A DNA stretch of 64,000 bases from Lewinellaceae bacterium (GCA_020636135.1 JACJYK010000001.1:2094501-2158500), one strand, 5' to 3'. Shown: positions 53,264-62,100, counted from the stretch's first letter. The notes: generated by a model not told the origin, from the letters alone. Numbers and translations are program-made.

Positions 53264-54249
53264 TACAATGACAGGATCTCAGCCATCCTGATCAGGTCTT
53301 CGTTGGGTACTTTAGGTTTGGAAATGGCGTCAATGAAAGGTGTGAAGTTGATTTGGTTATTCAGGACACCTATCATTGCTCCACGTTGTCCTTCCAGAAG
53401 GGCATTAACAGCTCCATAACCCAACCTACTGGCCAATAATCGATCCATGGCTGTGGGAGCCCCGCCCCGCTGGGCATGTCCTATCACAGAGACTTTCACC
53501 TCTGCGTTGTCGACAAGATCCTTAACCTTGTTGGCAACTTCAAAAGCATTGCCCGTCGTATTGCCTTCGGCTACGATGATCAGATTAAAGAGCTTTTGCC
53601 TCCGGACGCCTTTACGTAACGTGCGTGCCACCGAGTCAATATCGTAGGATTTCTCCGGGATCATGATGCATCCGGCGCCGGATCCTATCCCCGTATACAA
53701 TGCTATAAATCCTGAATGTCTGCCCATGACCTCAATGAAGAACAATCGGCTGTGGGCATCGGCGGTATCACGGATACGGTCTACCGTTTCCATGGCTGTA
53801 TTCACCGCAGTGTCAAATCCAATGGTTAGGTCGGTACCGTACAAATCATTGTCGATGGTACCCGGAACACCTATGATCGGAATATTGAATTCTTCAGAAA
53901 ATACGTTGGCGCCGGTGAAGGTGCCATCACCACCGATAACTACCAGTGCATCGATGTCGTGGGCCATCAGAGAATCGTAGGCTTTCTGACGCCCTTCTTT
54001 GGTCCGGAAAGCATCACTCCTTGCCGTCTTTAAGATCGTTCCTCCGCGATGTATGATGTTTCCTACGGTGGATTTCTCCAGTCTTTTTATCTCACCTTCT
54101 ATGAGTCCGGCATATCCACGCATGATGCCATAAGCGTGGAGGTCTAAAAACGAAGCCGTACGCACAACAGCCCGGATTGCCGCGTTCATACCAGGGGCAT
54201 CACCACCGGAAGTCAATACGCCGATTCGATTAATGTTAATTTCAGGCAT
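53263..54249 (-). CDS. pfkA: ATP-dependent 6-phosphofructokinase
   Basis: 328 residues. ATP motif GGDAPGMN at 15-22, GGDGT at 106-110, and the catalytic TIDND at 131-135. RLFFIEVMGRHSGFIALYTG holds the fructose-6-phosphate contacts, and GHAQRGGAPTAMDR is near 255. The GGDG pattern indicates the ATP-dependent rather than the pyrophosphate-dependent type. It commits fructose-6-phosphate to glycolysis. Its start overlaps the end of the sugar-kinase-like gene by 8 bases, placing it in an operon with a secreted protein, a BadF-type kinase and CutA. Confidence 0.95.
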   Translation of the reverse strand: MPEININRIGVLTSGGDAPGMNAAIRAVVRTASFLDLHAYGIMRGYAGLIEGEIKRLEKSTVGNIIHRGGTILKTARSDAFRTKEGRQKAYDSLMAHDIDALVVIGGDGTFTGANVFSEEFNIPIIGVPGTIDNDLYGTDLTIGFDTAVNTAMETVDRIRDTADAHSRLFFIEVMGRHSGFIALYTGIGSGAGCIMIPEKSYDIDSVARTLRKGVRRQKLFNLIIVAEGNTTGNAFEVANKVKDLVDNAEVKVSVIGHAQRGGAPTAMDRLLASRLGYGAVNALLEGQRGAMIGVLNNQINFTPFIDAISKPKVPNEDLIRMAEILSL

Positions 54250-55108
54250 TATCGTATTTGTTTGCGATAATAAATTGTTTCAGTAACTGTATTGGCTTTT
54301 GAATAATTCGGTAAGGCTGTACATTAAAATATCCCAAGGCTTCTCTCAGCTCCTCCTTGAAATGGAAGGCTATTGAACCTATAAAATGAATCGGCAAAGA
54401 TCCGAATTGTGAAAATTTCTCCAAATGATTTTCCACAAATTCTTTAAATGAGCTTATAAGGAGGTCATGAACGAAAGGTTCTGACCGGTGCTGATACAGG
54501 AACTCCGTGTACTGAGCGATCCTGGTATTCGGCCGCTCTGTATGATAAAGCAATTGCAATATCCCGGGAAGATCCAGCCCATATTGATGGAAGAAAAGCT
54601 GCTGTAGATTTGATGGCAGATTACCGTAGGTATAATGTTTCAGCAACTGTTTCCCAAGGTGGCTACCAGAGCCCTCATCACCTAAAATCCACCCCAGAGA
54701 AGTGGTAAGCTGGGTGATTTGCTTCCCATCATAAACACACGCATTACTGCCAGTCCCAAGTATTCCCAGCAAGGCCGGCTCATTCCCGGCACAAGCCCAG
54801 GCAGCTGCTATGAGGTCGCTGCCCACCACAAGATTTGCCTTAGGGAACATGCTCTGAAGCAGCTTTTCGGATTGGACTATTTTAGCAGGATTGCCGATTC
54901 CGGCGGCAAAAAAAAACAACTGTTGTATATTTTTGGATTGATCCTGGATGATAGGATTTTTCCACAGGTCTTTGCGATACAAATCAAAATCCACCAGGTA
55001 GGGGTTAAAGCCCATGGTGGATAACTGGACCTCTTCGACATCCGGTCCCCATAAGATCCAGTCCCCTTTGGTTGAACCAGAGTCAACTATTGCAATTCGA
55101 TAACTCAT
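54242..55108 (-). CDS. BadF/BadG-family ATPase, N-acetylglucosamine-kinase-like
   Basis: 288 residues, ASKHA fold. Phosphate-1 motif IAIVDSGSTKGDWILW at 5-20, phosphate-2/hinge GILGTGSNACVYDG near 115-128 and GDEGSGSHLGKQLL near 142-155. This combination is typical of the small BadF/BadG/BcrA/BcrD-type kinases that include N-acetylglucosamine kinase. An amino-sugar kinase role is likely from size, but benzoyl-CoA reductase activator-like functions are excluded only by context. It overlaps pfkA downstream by 8 bases and the secreted unknown upstream by 4. Confidence 0.85.
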   Translation of the reverse strand: MSYRIAIVDSGSTKGDWILWGPDVEEVQLSTMGFNPYLVDFDLYRKDLWKNPIIQDQSKNIQQLFFFAAGIGNPAKIVQSEKLLQSMFPKANLVVGSDLIAAAWACAGNEPALLGILGTGSNACVYDGKQITQLTTSLGWILGDEGSGSHLGKQLLKHYTYGNLPSNLQQLFFHQYGLDLPGILQLLYHTERPNTRIAQYTEFLYQHRSEPFVHDLLISSFKEFVENHLEKFSQFGSLPIHFIGSIAFHFKEELREALGYFNVQPYRIIQKPIQLLKQFIIANKYDNA

Positions 55109-56004
55109 TTTGTTGGCATTATATGCAACTCAAACGTGCCGGTTTCTCCTCGTTTGCCAGGTAAGTTCCAGTTGCCGGTATAGTTGATCAAGGCCGGATA
55201 GTCTTCGCCTTGTTCATTCTGACGTACACTAATTTGAATTTTGTTTTCGAAGATAACCAATCCCTGCTGTTTTAAGTGATACGATCGGTAGACTACCTGG
55301 AGGTCTTCCTGGCGGAAATAGGTGACCATGGACTGAACTATGGCTTTATTGCCCGGTGCACTTTCGTTCAACCGGATGGCGAATACGAAGCAACGTTCCC
55401 CATCGACCATACGAGGATACCATGCGTATTGATACCAGGGACTCATTCGTTCACTGAAGAGTTCAAACTTTCTGCCTATCAGGGGAATGGTGTATCCGGA
55501 GCCGGGGTTGAATATGATTTCCTTCAATTGACTGATCCGGTTTGATTTGCCGGCATCTCCTGGTGGATTGCTGTTGCCCGTACAAACTGGTGCTGGCGTA
55601 TAAAATAAGTCCATCAGCATCGCAAGAGTGTAATACCGGACGTTGCGGTTCTTTCGGAAGACGGGCCCCTGAACACTTTCATCTTCCAACTGCATGCTTC
55701 GGCATTGTCCATCGAAGGTCTGCCGGCAACGGGCATGGTACACGGCAGGTTTCTTTCCATTGGAGTAGCTGCCTGCCCAGTCGGTCGTGAAGCTATAATT
55801 CATTCGGCGCAGTCTGCGGAAGGCTTCATAGAGTGAAGTATCTTCCTGCATCCACCGGATAAAATCTTCACGTTCAAAACCATCCTTTTGTGCCAGTACA
55901 ACTACCGAGTCAAGCTGGACGTATCCCGCGACTTCTTCTGAAACCTGGGCATAAGACGGCAAATGAATCGAGACAAGGATGGCAATGATGGCTCCAAACT
56001 TCAT
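55105..56004 (-). CDS. Secreted protein of unknown function, first gene of sugar-kinase/pfkA operon
   Basis: 299 residues from the ATG at 56004, which gives a signal peptide (about 1-20, ending SYAQ); the open frame extends a further 31 codons upstream with non-signal sequence. The mature part is rich in Tyr, Arg and aromatic beta strands (SPWYQYAWYPRMVDGERCFVFAI), with four cysteines, and resembles periplasmic/surface beta-barrel or lipocalin-like proteins only in general appearance. I do not recognise a family. It overlaps the BadF-type kinase start by 4 bases. Confidence 0.7.
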   Translation of the reverse strand: MKFGAIIAILVSIHLPSYAQVSEEVAGYVQLDSVVVLAQKDGFEREDFIRWMQEDTSLYEAFRRLRRMNYSFTTDWAGSYSNGKKPAVYHARCRQTFDGQCRSMQLEDESVQGPVFRKNRNVRYYTLAMLMDLFYTPAPVCTGNSNPPGDAGKSNRISQLKEIIFNPGSGYTIPLIGRKFELFSERMSPWYQYAWYPRMVDGERCFVFAIRLNESAPGNKAIVQSMVTYFRQEDLQVVYRSYHLKQQGLVIFENKIQISVRQNEQGEDYPALINYTGNWNLPGKRGETGTFELHIMPTK

Positions 56005-56099
56005 AGTCCTAATTTCGTAAATTAATCGAATCCGGGCTGGTCTGAACCTCGGGCATGAATGATTGCGTATCTTGACGCTTGAAAAAATAAGCAGCACCT

Positions 56100-56996
56100 A
56101 TGCGTCAGATTGCGGTTATTGGTTCTGGGCAAATGGGAAATGGAATTGCTCAGGTTTTTGCACAACAAGAGCTTAACGTCCAATTGGTGGATGTAGATGC
56201 GCAAGCCCTTGAGCGGGCAGTGTCAACCATAACCAGAAACGTTGACCGTCTAATCGATAAGGGCCAGGTTGAAGGCTCAAAGAGGGATCAGATATTGCAG
56301 AGCATTCGTACTTCCACCGACTTGGAGGCAAGTGTTAAAAATTGCGATCTTATCATTGAGGCTGTTCCTGAAAAGCTTGATTTGAAACAGAGGATATTTG
56401 TCTCACTGGATCAATGTGCACCTCCTCACTGCATCCTTGCGAGTAACACGTCATCCATTTCCATTACCCGGATAGCCAGTATGACCAGGCGGCCCGACCA
56501 GGTCATTGGCATGCATTTCATGAATCCGGTGCCCATCATGCGGCTGGTAGAAGTGATCCGTGGTTATGCCACTTCGGATGAAACAGCAAACAAAATCATG
56601 GAGGTCAGCCGGTTGCTGGGGAAGGACCCGGTTGAGGTGAATGATTATCCTGGCTTTATCAGCAACCGCATCCTGATGCCGATGATCAATGAGGCCATCC
56701 AGTCGCTGTTTGAAGGTGTCGCCGGTGTAGAAGAAATAGATACGGTCATGCGATTGGGTATGGCCCATCCTATGGGACCACTTCATTTGGCTGACTTTAT
56801 TGGTCTGGATACATGCCTGTCCATCTTAAGGGTCCTCCAGGATGGATTCGGGAACCCCAAATATGCGCCATCTCCTTTGTTGGTGAATATGGTTACGGCA
56901 GGTAAACTCGGCGTGAAAACCGGTGAAGGATTCTACCGGTATACGCCTGGCTCCAAGGAAAAGCAGGTAGCTCCCCATTTCCAAAAAAAACAGTAA
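56100..56996 (+). CDS. 3-hydroxyacyl-CoA (3-hydroxybutyryl-CoA) dehydrogenase
   Basis: 298 residues. NAD-binding motif GSGQMGNGIAQVFA at 8-21. The catalytic region holds ASNTSSISITRIAS and HFMNPVPIMRLVEVIRG with the active-site His, followed by the C-domain DYPGFISNRILMPMINEAI and AHPMGPLHLADFIGLD. It resembles the single-domain Hbd/PaaH enzymes that oxidise (S)-3-hydroxyacyl-CoA in beta-oxidation, phenylacetate or butyrate pathways. It could follow the acyl-CoA dehydrogenase at 1795 metabolically, but it is not linked. Divergent from the secreted-protein operon. Confidence 0.94.
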   Translation: MRQIAVIGSGQMGNGIAQVFAQQELNVQLVDVDAQALERAVSTITRNVDRLIDKGQVEGSKRDQILQSIRTSTDLEASVKNCDLIIEAVPEKLDLKQRIFVSLDQCAPPHCILASNTSSISITRIASMTRRPDQVIGMHFMNPVPIMRLVEVIRGYATSDETANKIMEVSRLLGKDPVEVNDYPGFISNRILMPMINEAIQSLFEGVAGVEEIDTVMRLGMAHPMGPLHLADFIGLDTCLSILRVLQDGFGNPKYAPSPLLVNMVTAGKLGVKTGEGFYRYTPGSKEKQVAPHFQKKQ

Positions 56997-57001
56997 CTAA
57001 C

Positions 57002-57045
57002 AAAAAAAGAACGGTCGCTAGTGGAGTAAACTCTCTATGCGACCG
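57002..57045 (-). terminator. Intrinsic terminator for the leftward lipoprotein gene
   Basis: CGGTCGC (57012-57018) pairs with GCGACCG (57039-57045), with further pairing inside (TAG/CTA, GAGT/ACTC). Read leftward, the stem is followed by a T-run (complement of A-run 57002-57008). It lies between convergent genes. Confidence 0.75.
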
Positions 57046-57066
57046 CTGCAAAATGGAACAACCGAA

Positions 57067-57594
57067 TTATTTGTTTCTCTTCTTATCGTGGTCATCTACC
57101 GCTTTTTCGATATCATCAGCCAAATCTTCCATGAACTTGCTGAAGCGATCTGCGGCATCCTGTATTTTATCTTTATCGATGCTTTCTTCCAACTTCTTAG
57201 CAAAAGCATCAATCTTATCTCCAAAACCATCAAAAGCGTCATCTAGTTCATTTTCCAATGCATTTACTAGCGCTTCACCCTCATTTTCAGATAATTTCTT
57301 GAAACTCTTGCCGTATTTGTAAGCATAATACTTAATGGATGAGCTGTAGTACCGCTCTTTTTCGTCCTGGGTCATCTGGTCACGATACTCCGGATAACAT
57401 TCCTTGGTAAATTTTTTGTATTTCTCATCCAATGCTTTCCAGTCCTCAGACCGGTAGGAGAGATCTTTGTCGTTGACCGAGGCAACGAAGCGTTCATAAT
57501 TATCCAGAAATTGTTCTTTGTTGACTCCACATGTAGTAATGTCACAAGAAGCTAAGGATACGACGGTTAGCAGTGCAAGAATTGTTCGCATCAT
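57067..57594 (-). CDS. Helical lipoprotein, DUF6565-like
   Basis: 175 residues. Lipobox LASC with Cys17; a second Met at position 2 is an alternative start. The remainder is very rich in Lys, Glu and Asp with heptad-like spacing, most of it predicted helical (KKFTKECYPEYRDQMTQDEKERYYSS, then LENELDDAFDGFGDKIDAFAKKLEESIDK). The size and charge pattern resemble the DUF6565 lipoproteins of Bacteroidota (recognition by eye). It would be anchored in the periplasm or outer membrane. Function unknown. The following stem-loop ends its transcript. Confidence 0.72.
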   Translation of the reverse strand: MMRTILALLTVVSLASCDITTCGVNKEQFLDNYERFVASVNDKDLSYRSEDWKALDEKYKKFTKECYPEYRDQMTQDEKERYYSSSIKYYAYKYGKSFKKLSENEGEALVNALENELDDAFDGFGDKIDAFAKKLEESIDKDKIQDAADRFSKFMEDLADDIEKAVDDHDKKRNK

Positions 57595-57703
57595 GATTGT
57601 TATGTATTGTTTTAACAGCTATATAATGGGATGCAATTCAATCTGGTATGCAATTTTCGATCAACAGGGCCAAAAATCAGCTCAAGACAGGTCATGTGAT
57701 CTA

Positions 57704-58090
57704 TTAGTCGTCCGTCTTAAGCCGGTCGATGTCCCTGCGTTCTTTTTTGGTAGGACGTCCGGTGCCACGGGGACGAAATTCACCTTGCAAATTCTTCACA
57801 GAATACCAGTGCTCAAATTTATGCAGCTCTTCGGGTGCGGTCAGGTCTTCAAAACAGAGAACTGCGAGCGGCGCACCAACCCGTTTTTCTATTAACTGCA
57901 GTGCCTTATAGGTGAACTGGAATCCGCCTTTTTTTACGGTAACCACATCGTTGACGGTGAGCAGAGAAGCAGCTTTGGCAGATGATTCATTGATGGAAAT
58001 TTTCCCTTCACGGCAGGCATCTGTAGCTTGTGTGCGTGTTTTGAAGATCCGTACTGCCCAGAGCCATTTGTCAATGCGGACTTTATCCAT
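57704..58090 (-). CDS. S4-domain RNA-binding protein (Hsp15-like)
   Basis: 128 residues. N-terminal S4 domain (1-65) with the motif RIDKWLWAVRIFKTRTQATDACREGKISIN, and a short basic tail (RGTGRPTKKERRDIDRL). This is the layout of heat-shock protein 15 (HslR), which binds stalled 50S subunits carrying peptidyl-tRNA. It is the last gene of a leftward run with PPK2 and DUF58 (gaps of 2-3 bases). Confidence 0.9.
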   Translation of the reverse strand: MDKVRIDKWLWAVRIFKTRTQATDACREGKISINESSAKAASLLTVNDVVTVKKGGFQFTYKALQLIEKRVGAPLAVLCFEDLTAPEELHKFEHWYSVKNLQGEFRPRGTGRPTKKERRDIDRLKTDD

Positions 58091-58092
58091 AT

Positions 58093-58845
58093 TCAGGATT
58101 TTGCAAGGACGGGCAATTGCATTTGCAAGGCTTCCAGCCTTTCAACCAGGATTTTGTTGATCAGGTAATTGCGGTACCAGCGTTGATCTACCGGCACGAT
58201 GTGCCAGGGGATGGAGCTCCAGTTGATGGCATCCTCATAACACTTACGGTATTGATCCCAGTACTCAGCTTCTTTCCAGTCATCCTGGTTGTGTTTCCAC
58301 TGTTTGGTCGGGTCGTCGAGTCGTTCCTGTAGTTTTTCGGTTTGCCTTTCACGGGAAAGATGCATATAAAATTTAATAACCTGGGTATTGTTGTCATGCA
58401 CCAGATTGGTCTCATAGGCATTGATGGCATCCATCCGGGCTTTCACCCGGTCCTCATTGATCCATTCATGGACCCGCTGGATCAGAATATCTTCATAATG
58501 TGAGCGGATAAAGATCTGGATGTCGCCTTTTGCCGGGCTGTGCTGCTGGACCCTCCATAGGAAGTCGTGGGCAAATTCTAGGTCCGTTGGTTTTTTGAAA
58601 GAATAACAACCCATTCCGCTGGGGCTGCAATATTGGAAAGCATTCCGGGTAGCGCCATCCTTTCCTGAGGTGTCCATGCCCTGGAAAACGACCAAAATGC
58701 TGTGTTTTTTTTCGGCAAACAATAAATATTGTAGTTCTGCCAGCCTTTTGGCCAGTCTTCTGGTTTCTTTTTTAACCAATTTCTTCTTAAGCCCTTCCGG
58801 TGCCTTCGTAGGTATCTGTGCTAAGTCGATCATGTAGTTTGTCAT
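58093..58845 (-). CDS. PPK2-family polyphosphate:nucleotide phosphotransferase
   Basis: 250 residues. Walker A GMDTSGKDG at 56-64, the arginine-containing motif FIRSHYEDIL (about 112-121) and the lid region RLDDPTKQWKHNQDDW mark a PPK2 enzyme. The RSHYED pattern resembles class III members, which phosphorylate nucleoside mono- and diphosphates from polyphosphate (class assignment is by eye). The usual FNRSHYE has Ile in place of Asn here. It could use polymer made by Ppk1 (41427) to regenerate nucleotides. Operon with DUF58 upstream and an S4 protein downstream. Confidence 0.92.
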   Translation of the reverse strand: MTNYMIDLAQIPTKAPEGLKKKLVKKETRRLAKRLAELQYLLFAEKKHSILVVFQGMDTSGKDGATRNAFQYCSPSGMGCYSFKKPTDLEFAHDFLWRVQQHSPAKGDIQIFIRSHYEDILIQRVHEWINEDRVKARMDAINAYETNLVHDNNTQVIKFYMHLSRERQTEKLQERLDDPTKQWKHNQDDWKEAEYWDQYRKCYEDAINWSSIPWHIVPVDQRWYRNYLINKILVERLEALQMQLPVLAKS

Positions 58846-58848
58846 TGA

Positions 58849-59778
58849 TTAGGTGCGCATCCGGGCACGCTTGACAAGATAAGAAGAAAGTACGGGTGCA
58901 TACCCTGCATGAATGTCCGCTTCCACAAAATCGATCTGATATTGGAGGCACTTCATTTTGATGTCATAGATAAATTTATCCATGTGTTGGCGATAGGACT
59001 GGGTAACATCTTTAGGTTGAAGACGGAGTTTTTCTCCTGTCTCCAGATCAATAAAGAGATAAGGGCGGTTGTCGTAGTTGAATTCTACTTCCTTATCCCG
59101 GTCGTGAACGTGAAATACGATCACTTCATGTTTGTTATGTTTCAGATGTTGCAGAGCCCCAAACAGATCCTGAATGTTTTCCTCTGATTCAAACATATCA
59201 CTGAATATCATAACCAGTGAACGACGATGGATCGAATCGGCTATCTGGTGTAAGGAACGGGCGGCCGATGTTTTCTTCAGGGTCTGTTGATCCTGATAAA
59301 CCTTATCCAGATAAGTCAGTAGCAACTTGTAATGGGCTACACTACTTTTCGCGGGTGTATGCTGTACAATGTCCTGATCAAATAGGGTGAGACCGAATGC
59401 ATCCCGCTGCCGGCGCAATAAATTCATCATGGATGCTGCACCTAAGATGCTGAACTGCATTTTGTTGAAAGGCATGCCATGACTTCCATCCATTTCGGGA
59501 AAATACATGGAGGATGACGTATCAATGACAATCTGACATCGCAGATTTGTCTCCTCTTCAAATCGTTTGCTGAAAAGCTTGTCTGTCCGGGCAAATACTT
59601 TCCAGTCGATATCCTTTGTCGATTCTCCCTGATTGTAGAGGCGGTGTTCCGCAAATTCTACGGAAAATCCATGGAATGGACTTTTATGGAGGCCAATGAT
59701 AAATCCTTCGACAACCTGATTCGCGAGAAGTTCAAGGTTGTTTAATGAACGTATATCATTGGATTCGAAAATATCCAT
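58849..59778 (-). CDS. DUF58-family protein with vWA-like fold
   Basis: 309 residues. The DUF58 core (FAEHRLYNQGESTKDIDWKVFARTDKLFSKRFEEETN) precedes a von Willebrand A-like domain with the MIDAS-type DTSSSM (86-91). In many bacteria DUF58 proteins are encoded with a MoxR ATPase and other vWA proteins, but none of these is present here, which makes this a lone copy. A cytoplasmic location is likely. It is the first gene of the DUF58/PPK2/S4 run. Confidence 0.9.
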   Translation of the reverse strand: MDIFESNDIRSLNNLELLANQVVEGFIIGLHKSPFHGFSVEFAEHRLYNQGESTKDIDWKVFARTDKLFSKRFEEETNLRCQIVIDTSSSMYFPEMDGSHGMPFNKMQFSILGAASMMNLLRRQRDAFGLTLFDQDIVQHTPAKSSVAHYKLLLTYLDKVYQDQQTLKKTSAARSLHQIADSIHRRSLVMIFSDMFESEENIQDLFGALQHLKHNKHEVIVFHVHDRDKEVEFNYDNRPYLFIDLETGEKLRLQPKDVTQSYRQHMDKFIYDIKMKCLQYQIDFVEADIHAGYAPVLSSYLVKRARMRT

Positions 59779-59822
59779 AATGCCAAATGGTCCTGTTGAA
59801 AGTCAATATCGAAAAGAGATAA

Positions 59823-60143
59823 TCAGGACAGATGTGCTTCAATTTTTGCAGCCAACACCTGCTTACTGGTCGCTCCGACTTGCTTGTCCACGACTTCTCC
59901 GTCTTTAATAAAAAGGATGGTAGGGATGGAACGAATACCGTATTTATAACTTACTTCCGGATTGTAATCTACATTCAGCTTACCCACCACGACATTCTCT
60001 TCATAATCATGTGACAGCTCTTCCAGGATAGGACTGATCATACGGCAAGGGCCGCACCATTCTGCCCAAAAGTCAACAATGGTCAGTTTTTCAGAGCCTA
60101 ATACAGTTTCCTGAAAGTTCGCGTCGGTAAATTCAAGAGCCAT
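59823..60143 (-). CDS. trxA: Thioredoxin
   Basis: 106 residues. Active-site WCGPCRM with Cys30 and Cys33, cis-Pro in RSIPTILF, and the conserved Asp at 24 (IVDFWA). A classical cytoplasmic thioredoxin that reduces protein disulfides. Separate from neighbouring genes by 44 bases. Confidence 0.96.
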   Translation of the reverse strand: MALEFTDANFQETVLGSEKLTIVDFWAEWCGPCRMISPILEELSHDYEENVVVGKLNVDYNPEVSYKYGIRSIPTILFIKDGEVVDKQVGATSKQVLAAKIEAHLS

Positions 60144-60340
60144 AAATTGTCGTTTTTTAATTTATTTGATTAAAACAAGTGATAAACAGGGTGAGGAGGT
60201 AATTAGTTGCAAGATTAAGAAATCTTTAGGTTAAACGGTCGTTCTTATTACAATTTTTACCATGTTTACTGGCCCTTAATGGACTCCGGTGGAGTGGTTG
60301 GCAGCGTGAATTGGAATAAATATTGACAGCTTAATTGTAC

Positions 60341-61462
60341 ATGAAGAGACTTTCGGTGATTGCTGGTACCGGCATCGGTCTGGCACTCCTGTCCCAACTC
60401 TTATATTACTTTTGTGCCCGTCATCCGGAGTGGACACTGCAGTGGTATTACGCAGGACTGTTTCCGTGGATTCGTCGCTTCCTGAGTGGGTTACTTGGCT
60501 GGATCCCGGTTCCATTCTTATACCTTATGTTGCTATTGGTATTGGCCTGGTTGTTTTGGGGAGGCCGGCTGATATGGCGGACCACTACCGCCTGGTGGAT
60601 TAAATCTTTACGACTTTTATTTCAGATTGCCGGAGTTGCCGGATATGTCATTACCTGCTTCTACTGGTTCTGGGGTTTTAATTATGCCACGCCTTCCGTA
60701 AGACAGCGATTGCAACTCGAGACACAAGCCATGCCCGATACTGCTATTAGTGCGGAATTTCGGTGGATTACGGACAGCTTGTATGCTTATACCGACAGTT
60801 TGCCGGTTGTACAGCACAGAGAAAAAGGGTTCATGGAACAAGATGGCTGGATAAGGGAAATGAATGCGGCTGTCAAACAAACACTAAACTTGCTGGGTTG
60901 GCCGTGTCCCGGGGAGATCCCGGTAAGGAGGATCTGGCCTGACGGCGCTTTGCTCAGGATCGAAACGGCAGGCTTCTATCTCCCCTTAACCGGGGAGGCT
61001 CATTTTGATGCAGGTATGTATCCATTGCAATGGCCGTATGTTGTCGCCCATGAATTATTTCACGCTTATGGTATTACTGATGAAGGCGACTGCAATTTTC
61101 TTGCACTGCTTACCTGCTGGCATTCGGATAATCCTGTATTCAAATATTCTGCGCTGATGGCGTACTGGAGACAGGTCGCACCGGAATACCGTCGATTTCA
61201 CAAGGAGGAGTTTGCAACCCTGATGGATTCTCTGCCTGCTTCTGTACGCACCGACCTGGAGTCCATCCACCGTTATCTGGATCGTTATCCCGACCTGTTT
61301 CCAAAGATGCGGCATGCGGTTTACAATTCTTACCTGAAGGCACATGGTATCCGGGAAGGCATGGCTTCTTACAACGAGGTTATTACGTTGCTTGCCGCCT
61401 GGAAACAGGAATATGGTGTTCCGTTTATTCCTGGCGCAGCCACTGCAGATAAGCCTGATTAA
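60341..61462 (+). CDS. DUF3810 integral membrane metalloprotease-like protein
   Basis: 373 residues from the ATG at 60341; the frame opens two codons earlier at a TTG. Three membrane helices occupy about 4-24, 52-73 and 92-112. A periplasmic or cytoplasmic domain follows with HELFHAYG (His237, Glu238, His241), a zincin-type HExxH motif, and a distal EGDCNFLA (about 247-254) that could supply the third ligand. This matches DUF3810, common in Bacteroidota, whose function is not established. Its last 38 bases overlap the end of the convergent mqnB gene. Confidence 0.87.
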   Translation: MKRLSVIAGTGIGLALLSQLLYYFCARHPEWTLQWYYAGLFPWIRRFLSGLLGWIPVPFLYLMLLLVLAWLFWGGRLIWRTTTAWWIKSLRLLFQIAGVAGYVITCFYWFWGFNYATPSVRQRLQLETQAMPDTAISAEFRWITDSLYAYTDSLPVVQHREKGFMEQDGWIREMNAAVKQTLNLLGWPCPGEIPVRRIWPDGALLRIETAGFYLPLTGEAHFDAGMYPLQWPYVVAHELFHAYGITDEGDCNFLALLTCWHSDNPVFKYSALMAYWRQVAPEYRRFHKEEFATLMDSLPASVRTDLESIHRYLDRYPDLFPKMRHAVYNSYLKAHGIREGMASYNEVITLLAAWKQEYGVPFIPGAATADKPD

Positions 61463-62099
61463 CACCATCTATGGCTGCTTCCAGCTGCCAGTTTTCACGG
61501 TTTCTGGCTTCAACATAATTGGAGATACCTCGTAATTGGATAAATGGGGTATGCTGCATTAATGCAGTATAAAAGAAGGCCGCTCCTTCCATGGTTTCGA
61601 TGTCCGGTTGGAGTGCATTCCATAGAGTGTCTCTGCGTGCATCCGTACCTGTCACCATGGCAACCGTTATGCCTCTGCGGTGTGGAAGCGCAGGGTGGAT
61701 GGGTGACTCAGCTGCCAGGTGCAGTCGGCCGTCCTTGAATGGATATTGATCCGGCCCGACCAATCCCAGTTGAAAAAGATCGCTCCAACTTCCGTCGCGC
61801 TTCTGTATGCCAATATCACCAAAACATTCCTCCACAACTTGTACCACGGACCCTAGTTCGTCATCACGCCGATAACTGCCTCCGATACCTATTTGTACCA
61901 TCAGGTCAAAACGTTCTCCCTGCAGCATTTTGGTTAAGGAAAAAGTGGCTTGCACCAAGCCTACCCCGGTCACCAGGATTTGGATTTCCTGGCCTTCATA
62001 TTCAAAAGTGGAGAAGTTCTTTTTGCGGGCATGTTGTTGCAACCATTGGATCGCGGGCGTAATCTCAAACGTCGTGGCACTACAGAGTAATGATTTCAT
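61425..62099 (-). CDS. mqnB: Futalosine hydrolase
   Basis: 224 residues, nucleoside phosphorylase/hydrolase fold. GVGLVQATFSLTK and VQIGIGGSYRRDDELGSVVQVVEE near the N-terminus and TMEGAAFFYTALMQHTPFIQLRGISN near 172-197 hold the purine and ribose contacts (Glu in MEGAA). The length and sequence point to MqnB, which releases hypoxanthine from futalosine in the alternative menaquinone pathway. Other mqn genes are not in the window. Coupled to the barrel gene upstream (one base apart). Confidence 0.88.
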   Translation of the reverse strand: MKSLLCSATTFEITPAIQWLQQHARKKNFSTFEYEGQEIQILVTGVGLVQATFSLTKMLQGERFDLMVQIGIGGSYRRDDELGSVVQVVEECFGDIGIQKRDGSWSDLFQLGLVGPDQYPFKDGRLHLAAESPIHPALPHRRGITVAMVTGTDARRDTLWNALQPDIETMEGAAFFYTALMQHTPFIQLRGISNYVEARNRENWQLEAAIDGVNQAYLQWLRQE

Positions 62100-62100
62100 T

